Shown: positions 16,057 through 24,000 of the stretch, one piece after another
Numbering within the stretch: position 1 is the stretch's first letter
Layout of the letters: the number at the start of each line of letters is the position of its first letter
Assembly: GCA_016786465.1 (NCBI GenBank)
Contig: JAEUWC010000021.1
Location: 77,786-116,425 of the forward strand
Direction: 5' to 3'
From: Bdellovibrionales bacterium
GTDB lineage: Bacteria; Bdellovibrionota; UBA1018
DNA length: 38,640 nucleotides
Translations under genes and position numbers: made by a program
The notes under the pieces: model-generated
Databases searched by the model: none
Seen by the model: only the letters and a program-made list of their open reading frames with translations
Told to the model about the DNA's origin: nothing

Positions 16057-16111
16057 GATTTCAACGCCGACCTCGCTTATGAAAGACCCATCCGTGCCGG
16101 GGGGCTCTGAG

Positions 16112-17065
16112 GTGGGATTGAAACTGAAAATTCTTTTCGTAGGAATTCTTCTTTCAAGCGATGCCAGCGCGTACGTCTTTTTTAAAGAACCCAAGAAAAT
16201 TCCTGAAGCCCCTTCCCTGCCTTCGGTCGTTTATGGAACCGACGATCGCGGCGAAATCCTTCCGACAACCCATCCCATTTTGAAAGCCGCGTTCGCTTCG
16301 ACTGCGAACATGATTCCGTCACGAAGCATTTTTAAGAATCCCAGTGACGGAAGTTTCACGATTGATTCACGTCGCTTGGGCGATACGGCTGCTTTGTGCA
16401 AAGGAGAACCCTTTGCCGATCAATTCGCCCCCGGCGAATGCACGGGCTTTCTGATCACTGAAGACCTTCTTTTGACGGCCGGCCACTGTGTCCCGACCCA
16501 AATGGAATGCACCTTTTTCAATTGGGTTTTTGATTTCAAACAAGACCTGGTCGGAACCGCGGCGCTTCCGGTCGTGCAACCCGACCAAGTTTATTCCTGC
16601 AAACGAATCCTTGCCGTTCGCACGCAGATCATCGGCGAAGATTGGTCTTTGGTCGAATTGGATCGTCCAGTCACTGGCCGCGCCGGATTGCCGATTCGCA
16701 AAACGGGAACCGTGGCGGATGTCGCGGCGATTGGTACTGTGGGTTACCCCAACGGAATCCCTGCCAAGGCGATCGATAACGGATTTATCCGAACCAACAC
16801 GGACCCCAATTTTTTCACCGCCGTCTTGGATACTTTTGGCGGAAATTCTGGATCGCCCATCCTGAACTTGGTCAGCGGAGAAGTCGAAGGGCTTTTGATC
16901 AGCGGCGAAGACGACTTTGAAGAAGACAAGCGCGCGGGCTGCTGGCGCGTGAAGAAATGCACGACCTTGGGCTGCAAAGGCGAAACCGTGTTACGGGTCA
17001 CGACCGTTCGAAACACCTTGGCCCAGCTGATGCTTCCCGAATTGACAAAGTGGCTGACGCCGTGA
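16112..17065 (+). CDS. secreted trypsin-like serine protease
   Basis: An approximately 317-residue chymotrypsin-fold (S1-type) protease. The catalytic triad is visible: His in LTAGHC (base 16484), Asp in GEDWSLVELD (base 16640) and Ser in GGNSGSP (base 16847). Several cysteines (CKG, GECTG, GHC, MEC, SCK, CWRVKKC, GCK) suggest disulfides. The frame is open upstream to TTG 16055, but that lies inside a repeat copy. GTG 16112, with a G-rich ribosome-binding site before it, gives a clean signal peptide (GLKLKILFVGILLSSDASA) and is preferred; ATG 16079 is possible. Probably exported to the periplasm or beyond; in a predator it may digest prey protein (inference). Confidence 0.85.
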   Translation: MGLKLKILFVGILLSSDASAYVFFKEPKKIPEAPSLPSVVYGTDDRGEILPTTHPILKAAFASTANMIPSRSIFKNPSDGSFTIDSRRLGDTAALCKGEPFADQFAPGECTGFLITEDLLLTAGHCVPTQMECTFFNWVFDFKQDLVGTAALPVVQPDQVYSCKRILAVRTQIIGEDWSLVELDRPVTGRAGLPIRKTGTVADVAAIGTVGYPNGIPAKAIDNGFIRTNTDPNFFTAVLDTFGGNSGSPILNLVSGEVEGLLISGEDDFEEDKRAGCWRVKKCTTLGCKGETVLRVTTVRNTLAQLMLPELTKWLTP

Positions 17066-17097
17066 TTCGCCCTCGATTCTGAGCTTCCCATGCACAC

Positions 17098-17802
17098 TTA
17101 ATTCGCTGGCGTCTGTGGGCGATCCGATTCGACTCGACCATCGACCAACCGGATCACGCGTCGGGCGTGCGGCTGAAGCCTGGGGTCATGGGTTGAAAAA
17201 ACAAAAGTCATTTTTTCGACTGAATTCAGTTCCTGAAAAAGGCGAACCAGATCTTCGGCACTTTTTGAATCCAAGCTTGCCGTGGGTTCATCCGCAAAGA
17301 TCAGTTTCGGGCGCGTGACCAAGGCGCGCGCGATCGCGACCCTTTGCTGTTGCCCGCCGCTCATTTGGCTAGGGCGCGAATTTTCTCGGCCACCCAATCC
17401 CACCCGTTGAAGGGCGGAAAGGCTGACCTTCCTGGCTTCTGCTGAAGTTACTCCGCGCATGATCAAAGGGTATTCGACGTTTTCGACCGCAGTCAGCATC
17501 GGGAAAAGATTATGGCTTTGGAAAACAAACGCGATGTCATCGCGCCGCAGTTTCACCAATTCGGATTCCTTGACGTGCGATACTTGAAGGTCCCCGATCC
17601 AAACCGATCCGCGGGTGGGTCGGTCCAATCCCGACGAAATCTGAAGAAGTGTCGTTTTTCCACTGCCCGACGGTCCAACCAACATCACAAATTCACCCGT
17701 CGAAACTTCCAAGTTGATGCCGCTTAAGGCCGTAACTTGGGCAGTTCCCGTGTCATTGGCGGGGTAAATCTTCTCGACATCGGAAAGTTTCAAGACGATC
17801 AT
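17098..17802 (-). CDS. ABC transporter ATP-binding protein (LolD/MacB type)
   Basis: A 234-residue ATPase of the MacB/LolD/FtsE branch. Walker A is GPSGSGKTT (about residues 43-51), the Q-loop is [10 protein letters not shown], the signature is MSGGQQQR, Walker B is [12 protein letters not shown] and the switch histidine is in STHD. This branch powers mechanotransmission machines that extract lipoproteins or substrates from the inner membrane, rather than classical import. The likely partner permease begins only 17 bp away on the opposite strand. A good Shine-Dalgarno sequence (GAAGGAA) precedes the ATG. Confidence 0.92.
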   Translation of the reverse strand: MIVLKLSDVEKIYPANDTGTAQVTALSGINLEVSTGEFVMLVGPSGSGKTTLLQISSGLDRPTRGSVWIGDLQVSHVKESELVKLRRDDIAFVFQSHNLFPMLTAVENVEYPLIMRGVTSAEARKVSLSALQRVGLGGRENSRPSQMSGGQQQRVAIARALVTRPKLIFADEPTASLDSKSAEDLVRLFQELNSVEKMTFVFSTHDPRLQPHARRVIRLVDGRVESDRPQTPAN

Positions 17803-17819
17803 TTCCTTCAGGCTACCCG

Positions 17820-19058
17820 ATGACTTTCTTTTTGAGAATGGCGATCAGAAATCTTCGCCGAAATTTCAGACGCAGTATCATCACGATTTCCAGCATTTCG
17901 CTGGGACTTGCCTTGATCTTCTGGATGCAGGCCGTCCTGGAAGGTCAAAACTACAACGTGGTCGCGGCGATTACGGCGGCCCACCTGGGTCATTTGCAGA
18001 TCCAAAGAAAAGATTTCGCACTGAATCGCCAACCCGATCAGTACTTCACGCCCGCCATGGCCGGAAACTTTGAAAAACACCTGCCACCTGGAAGCTCGTT
18101 TTCAGAACGCATCTACCTTCCTGTGCTTTTAAGCACCAGCGAAGGAACCACTTTGGTCCAGCTGGAAGGAATTGATCCCGTTCGTGAAAGAAAGACTTCG
18201 ACTTTAGCGGACATCATCAAAGAAGGGGAATTTCTTAAACCCGAAACCAAGCCCGATTGTGATTCCCGGCAACTGATCGTCTCGAAAATGACGGCCAAAT
18301 CGCTGGGCGTGGGCCTTGGGATGAAGATGGTGACGATGACTCAGGCAACGGATGGAACCTTGGGGAATGAACTTCTTCGAGTATCCGGAACCTTTGAAAC
18401 TGGCGCTGTTGAATTTGATCGATCCGTTGCACTGACGACCCGCGAATGCGCGCAGAAAATCGCAGTGATGAACGGCGTTCATGAAATCGCGATTCTGCTG
18501 CCGAACGACACTCATACCTTGGAAATCCAAAAGAAGATCGCTGAAGGCCTAGATCCTTCACTTCAAATCACCAACTGGGGCGAAGCGCTTCCCAGAATGC
18601 TGACGGTGCTTCGTTACAATTCTTCGATGTTGGTCATGGTTTCGGCGATGACCTTTATCGTGATGACGCTTGGGATATTGAATACGATTCTGGTCAGCGT
18701 GGTTGAAAGAACCCGGGAATTTGGGCTGATGACATCTTTGGGAACCAAAAGTAACGTCGTGATTTTTCTGGTGATGACCGAAACTTTGATGACTGGCGCG
18801 ATTTCAGTTGTGATCGGAACTGCCCTAGGGTGGAGCGTCGTCTTATACCACCAGATCAACGGCTTTGACGCGACTTGGTTCTTGGGCCGCGCGCCCATGG
18901 TGGGAATGTTCAAACTGAGCACGATTTCTACGCCAATCTTGAATCTGGCCGGCTACTTCAAGCTGGTTGCCGCATCGTTTGGTTTTGTAACCCTGGCAGG
19001 TCTTTACCCGGCGCTGAAAGCTTCACGAATGAAGCCAATTGAAGCCATGCGCGTTTAG
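17820..19058 (+). CDS. ABC transporter permease (FtsX/MacB/LolE family)
   Basis: A 412-residue permease with the layout of the MacB/LolC/LolE family. There is one N-terminal membrane helix after a basic stretch (AIRNLRRNFRRSIITISSISLGLALIF), a periplasmic domain of about 230 residues, and three C-terminal helices with the FtsX-domain core (VVERTREFGLMTSLGTKSN, LYPALKASRMKPIEAMRV). The ATPase partner is encoded head-to-head 17 bp away and a LolA-like protein is nearby, so a role in moving lipoproteins or lipids towards the outer membrane is likely (inference). ATG 17838 is an alternative start. It ends 6 bp from the convergent barrel-protein gene. Confidence 0.88.
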   Translation: MTFFLRMAIRNLRRNFRRSIITISSISLGLALIFWMQAVLEGQNYNVVAAITAAHLGHLQIQRKDFALNRQPDQYFTPAMAGNFEKHLPPGSSFSERIYLPVLLSTSEGTTLVQLEGIDPVRERKTSTLADIIKEGEFLKPETKPDCDSRQLIVSKMTAKSLGVGLGMKMVTMTQATDGTLGNELLRVSGTFETGAVEFDRSVALTTRECAQKIAVMNGVHEIAILLPNDTHTLEIQKKIAEGLDPSLQITNWGEALPRMLTVLRYNSSMLVMVSAMTFIVMTLGILNTILVSVVERTREFGLMTSLGTKSNVVIFLVMTETLMTGAISVVIGTALGWSVVLYHQINGFDATWFLGRAPMVGMFKLSTISTPILNLAGYFKLVAASFGFVTLAGLYPALKASRMKPIEAMRV

Positions 19059-19064
19059 TTGAGT

Positions 19065-20294
19065 TTAGAAAAAGTAGCGCATTTCCAGCGACGACTGCAG
19101 GGGTGCGCCAATGGTTCTTTTTCCTGGAAACACAAAAGATTCTGCCGAAAATTCGGCGTCGTAAAATCCAACCGGACCAAAAAGACTTGCGGCCAATTCC
19201 AAGTTTTCGTTCAAGGTGTATTCCACCCGAACGCCTAAGTACTGACTTAGGTCTGCGACGTTGAAAGTCGTGCTGCCTGAAACAAACCAGTCATCCGACC
19301 ATTTGTACCGCATCGAAAGGTAACCGTAACCCAGGGCCCGAAGAATCTGATAAGGCTTGTCGTTTTGAAAACGGTACTTTTCGTAATCGTCCGTGTTGTC
19401 CGAAAGAAAAGCCCCTTCGGCCAATAGCGTCCACTTTTCATTGATTGCTTTTTCAAGCCCAAACCCCAAGTGAAGGTGATTTTCAAAAATCAAACCTTCC
19501 GTACGTACGGTGACGCCGGAAATATCCTGTGCAACCGCAAAACCAAAAGTCGGGATATTCCACCATTGCCCCGCCAATAGGTGCAGTTCCAGCCCCGCCG
19601 ACGCCGCGTACCAGGTCATTTCCAAGTGGCGCGCGTGTTCGGGATACTGTCCCTGGTCTTTTCCCTGCAGCGCCAGCCCCTGAAAACTGAAGTCGCCTAG
19701 TTGGATTTTTGCCGAAACATTGTCACGTCCATAGATCAGCGATGAAGGTCCCCATGCGGTGGGAAGCGGTCGACTGAATCGATTCCAAATCGGAAAAACT
19801 TTTAGGACGCCAAGGCTGACGACAGATCTACCCGCCTGAACTTGAAATCCACCCTTGTGATAACGGGCATAAATTCTTTCTAGCGAAAGGTAGTTTTCCC
19901 AAGGACGACCTTCAGAAAGCGCAAAGCGAAGCGGCAGAAACCCTTCGGGGGGTTGGATGCTCAAACGCGCGGGATCTGAAGCACTGAGTCCTACACTGTT
20001 CCCCAACATCGAGCGAAACTCGGGGCGGGCTTCGAATTCCCAGTTTCCGGTGGTCGCACGAATCTTATGGCCGATCACCGTCAGAGCATCGACGGTACCG
20101 TCACGATCCGAAAGTCCCGTTTGATTCAAGTACCTTGGGCCAACAAAGAAAAAAGTATCGGTTCGACGATCCCAATGAACTGAAGAACTTCCTGATTTCC
20201 TTGCGGCGGGCTGGCGTTCGAATGCTTGGGCCAAAGAACCAAGGCTCAGAGCAGCTGCAGCAAGCAAAAGGACCGGGGATGTTTTTTGGAACAT
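19065..20294 (-). CDS. probable outer-membrane beta-barrel protein, unknown
   Basis: A 409-residue protein with a signal peptide (LLLAAAALSLGSLAQA). Its mature sequence shows repeated alternating strands (for example LHLLAGQWWNIPTFGFAV) and a C-terminal aromatic signature (LEMRYFF), typical of BAM-assembled barrels. No named family is recognised. It lies head-to-head with a LolA-like gene (5 bp gap) and tail-to-tail with the permease (6 bp gap), so it probably belongs to the same export or lipid-transfer system. Similar barrel genes accompany LolA-like/permease sets elsewhere (general knowledge, not checked). Confidence 0.75.
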   Translation of the reverse strand: MFQKTSPVLLLAAAALSLGSLAQAFERQPAARKSGSSSVHWDRRTDTFFFVGPRYLNQTGLSDRDGTVDALTVIGHKIRATTGNWEFEARPEFRSMLGNSVGLSASDPARLSIQPPEGFLPLRFALSEGRPWENYLSLERIYARYHKGGFQVQAGRSVVSLGVLKVFPIWNRFSRPLPTAWGPSSLIYGRDNVSAKIQLGDFSFQGLALQGKDQGQYPEHARHLEMTWYAASAGLELHLLAGQWWNIPTFGFAVAQDISGVTVRTEGLIFENHLHLGFGLEKAINEKWTLLAEGAFLSDNTDDYEKYRFQNDKPYQILRALGYGYLSMRYKWSDDWFVSGSTTFNVADLSQYLGVRVEYTLNENLELAASLFGPVGFYDAEFSAESFVFPGKRTIGAPLQSSLEMRYFF

Positions 20295-20299
20295 AGGCT

Positions 20300-21064
20300 A
20301 TGCTTTCTTATATGACCCAAATTTTCGCCGTTTTACTAGCCCTTTCATCGATTCACGCCGCGGATAGCGACCCCAAAGCGACCGCGCACATCAAAAAATC
20401 TGAAGAACACACGCGCGGAAAATCCCTAGAATCCAACGTCACCATGATCGTGGACCGAAACGGAAAAACACGAACCTTGAAGTTCAAAATGTGGACCCAA
20501 GGTCGCGACAAGGCCGTGGTGAAAATCTACGAACCGGTGAAGGAACGGGATACGGGCAATTTGCGACTGGATCTGAATCTTTGGCAGTACCTTCCGAACA
20601 TCGACCGCTTGGTCAAGGTTCCGCCCAGTATGATGCTTCAAAGCTGGATGGGATCTCAGTTTACGAACGACGACCTGGTTCGCACCAGTAGCCTGACCAC
20701 GGACTATACCCACAAAATCGAAAAGAACGAAAAAGTGGGCGAATACGAAACTGTAAAAATCATCTGCACCCCTAAACCCACCGCACCGGTCGTGTGGGGA
20801 AAAGTCATTGAATGGGTTCGCGTGACCGATTCCGTGCCCGTGAAGCGCGAAATGTATTCGGAAACCGGGACGTTGGTGAAAAGAATGGAAGGCGCCCACA
20901 TCAAGACCTTTGGCAGCCACACGGTACCGACCCAAATGACCATGATCGACGTGAAGAACCCTTCGAACAAAACCGTGATGAAGTACGACGAAGTGAAATT
21001 CGATCAACCCATCGACGCCGGAATCTTTACGCAAAGCTTCTTAAGCAAGCCGCTTCAGATGTAA
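20300..21064 (+). CDS. outer-membrane lipoprotein-sorting protein (LolA-like)
   Basis: A 254-residue exported protein (signal peptide QIFAVLLALSSIHA) of the LolA-like/outer-membrane lipoprotein-sorting family. Typical segments are MIVDRNGKTRTLKFKMWTQG near the N-terminus, LRLDLNLWQYLPNIDRLVKV, and the strongly conserved QSWMGSQFTNDDLVR (about residues 115-129). The fold is an open beta-barrel that carries an acyl chain across the periplasm. Together with the ATPase, permease and barrel protein next door it suggests a dedicated Lol-like relay. The start is either ATG 20300, only 5 bp from the divergent barrel gene, or ATG 20312. Confidence 0.85.
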   Translation: MLSYMTQIFAVLLALSSIHAADSDPKATAHIKKSEEHTRGKSLESNVTMIVDRNGKTRTLKFKMWTQGRDKAVVKIYEPVKERDTGNLRLDLNLWQYLPNIDRLVKVPPSMMLQSWMGSQFTNDDLVRTSSLTTDYTHKIEKNEKVGEYETVKIICTPKPTAPVVWGKVIEWVRVTDSVPVKREMYSETGTLVKRMEGAHIKTFGSHTVPTQMTMIDVKNPSNKTVMKYDEVKFDQPIDAGIFTQSFLSKPLQM

Positions 21065-21087
21065 TTTGAGGTCGATCGATTTGCGAC

Positions 21088-24000
21088 TTACAATGGCGAT
21101 TCCTGCAGCTGTTCTGCGCAGGACAGCCCACCCAACTGGTCCGTCGGAAAGTTTTGCCATTGTGCTGCAGACGCGGCTTCTGCCGAGGCCTGGGCGTCCT
21201 GAACCGCGATCCAGGAATTGACGATCGACTGAATCTGCAAATTGGGATGAACTGCAAATGTGCGGACCCAATCCCGAACACTTTCCGATTTGCGGTACTT
21301 CATCGTGATGATCAGCGCCTGTAGCATTGCGGACGGAGTTTCTGTATTTTCTGCGATTCGCTTTCCAATCGTTAAAGCCTGTTCATCCGACATATACTTC
21401 ATCAACCGATAGTAGGCCCTACGCTGGTCTAGCGTCTTTACGTAACCCGAAGCCGAATAAAGCAGATCCCGAATTCCAGCCCGGATTCCCTCGCTTAGTG
21501 CGACGCCAGGCCTAATTGTTTCGACAAGCCAAGGAAGAACAGAAACCGCATCCGCCGTTGGCAGAATGTAGTCCAACCCATTTACGAATTCTTCGAAAGC
21601 ACCCCCAGAAAGTTTCGTAGCTTTCTCCAGAACCAACGGACGAAGCCTTACATATCTTACCAGTTGCTTGAGTTCCGAACTGCCAACGGGTTTGAACAGA
21701 CTCATCAGCCAAACGCGGTACCTTTGTGCCCGTTCAGAAGGATCATCCTTGGTTCGATACAGTTCCTGATAAATCAAAGACTGGCGTTCTTCTTCTGTTC
21801 CAATTTTTTGGATCGCCCCCATGTCGGTGGGATTCTTTTCGAATTGAATTTGAAGGCGTGCTGTCTTTTCTTCTTTTTTTAGATCGCGCTGACCTAAATC
21901 TTGAACGTAAGCCTGATAAGCCAAAACGTAAGTTCTAGCCTGGGCTCGAACCTTTAGATCCGAACTGGACTGCAACTTGTAAAAGATTTCATAGTTCATC
22001 GGATCCATTTTCTGCGACATCATCAGCAAAGCGTAAGACTTTCCTGGTGTAAAACTTGGATCACTTCGTGTGAAGATTGAAATCGCAACTTCGTTCAAGT
22101 TACGATCTTTGTCCTTGAAACGGGATACAACCTTCACGTACTTCGCTCGGTTTTCGATCTGGGTTGAATTCTGAAGAATCGGATAATAAATGCCCAAAAG
22201 AAAACTGTATTCACCGATATCTAGATCCTCGATCGGCTGTGAAGCCAAAAAGTCCAGAACGTCGCGCAAAAGCAAAGGGTCTTTCGTGCTACCATACCCA
22301 AGGGTGTTATTGATGATGCCGACGGCCTTTTTTAAATCCATTCCTTTCAAGTGGTTCAAAGCCGCTTTTCGCAACTCTGGGGAAACAGAACGAATTGCCA
22401 AGGCCAAAGAATTGGGAAGCTCAGGAGACAAGAGCCTTGCCAGCCAGGTCTGAATTTTAACCCCTGGATAAGTTCGCAAGGTCCACCTTAGGTCCTCATC
22501 CAAGTTTTCGCGACTTTTCAGTTCGGAAACCCAGTCGACACGATCGGAATGGTAAGCATAGGCAATCGCCTTCTTGGTATCCAGCTTCTTGAACTGTTCT
22601 AGCGTAGTATTCTGAACCCGCTCGTTGCTATCCCGAAAAACTTTCGCCATTACCGCGCGAGTCTCGGCGTCCCATTGACTCCGGTTTTTTTGAAGCTCGA
22701 GAATGATTGTCATCGTGTCCCCATCAAAGGGGTCCATTCCTTCCATCAGTTTCATTCCGTATTTCCGAATCTGAACTTGATCGCTTTTTAGAAGGCTGAC
22801 TCCAAATGACTGCCGATGGCTGACGGGCATCCGAAGCATGATCTTCGTCATCAGCGCCCGGTCTTCGATCATTTTCGGATCTGAAAAAATCGAGTCCGCA
22901 TGCTGCACTAAGAAACGCAGCTCGACGGGATTGTAACCTACGATTTCCTGCTGGGCAGCAGGGACTTCAGGTTTCTTTAGGAACACTTCAACCAGTTTCC
23001 TTGCGAATGTCTTGGTTCCTGGTGTGGCCGGATCAGATGCCTTTGCAAAAATCGGCGAACCTTTCTCAAAAGTTCGCGTCGACATTTCTTCAAGCCAATG
23101 CCTTCGAACACCCACGTCGCTAAAGCTGATTTCACTGGCCCATTCCGCTAACTTGGCGTCCGGAAGCGCTTTCAAGCGATCCCAAACGCGAATTCTGACC
23201 CAAGAATCCGGATCGGTAGCCGCAATTTTGGTTGCACCTTCAAATTCAGGGGACTCGTCAATGAATTCAGCGGCGACCCAAGCACGTAACTCTCCACCTC
23301 GCTGATTGGTTGTGGATCGATTCCGAAGAACCGTTTCTACTGCTTTGATAAAGTCTTGGCGCGGTTCCATCAAAGATTGCATCAGCTCGAGATACGACAC
23401 GCTGCCCGGATCCAATTTTCCAGCGCGAAGCTGGAAGTGAATGATGTTGATCATTCGCGCTTTGTCCTTCATCGCTTTGATTTCATCGACGCTGAAACGA
23501 AGTTCGATCGGAAGGACGCTATCAAAACGATTGATAAAGACACCCTGGCCGCGAATCTGATCAAACTCTTGAATCAGGTGTTGCTGCTGGACGCGGGTCA
23601 ACCGCCGCCGTTCAGCCAAGTTCAAGGCCTCGACAGTCGGGTTGGATCCATCCCATAGGCGTCCCACTGATGTGATCGCTTGTTCTGCAGAACGAGCGGG
23701 CACAGCTTCGCCCCATCCCCCAAGCTTTGGAAAATCGAGCATCTTGGTTTCATACGGAACGTAGAATTCGGATTCCATCCAATCCCGAGTCGCTGCCAAA
23801 CCTTCGATGAAAAGTCCTCGGTATTCAGACGGATCCAGTTTCAAAGTTTTTAGGTCTTTGTCGAAATCGGCTAATACTGAATCCGGATTTTTCACCGAAT
23901 TTTCATAATCGACATTCTGGATCTTTCCGGAAACCGGGCCAGTTTCGTTCAAGGCATCGTTCAACATCGCGCGAACGAACTTGACCTGCATTTCAGCTTC

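Noticed and set aside
16055-16111. Protease start at TTG 16055
   Set aside because: The start lies at the edge of a repeat copy and places about 20 residues before an otherwise perfect signal peptide.
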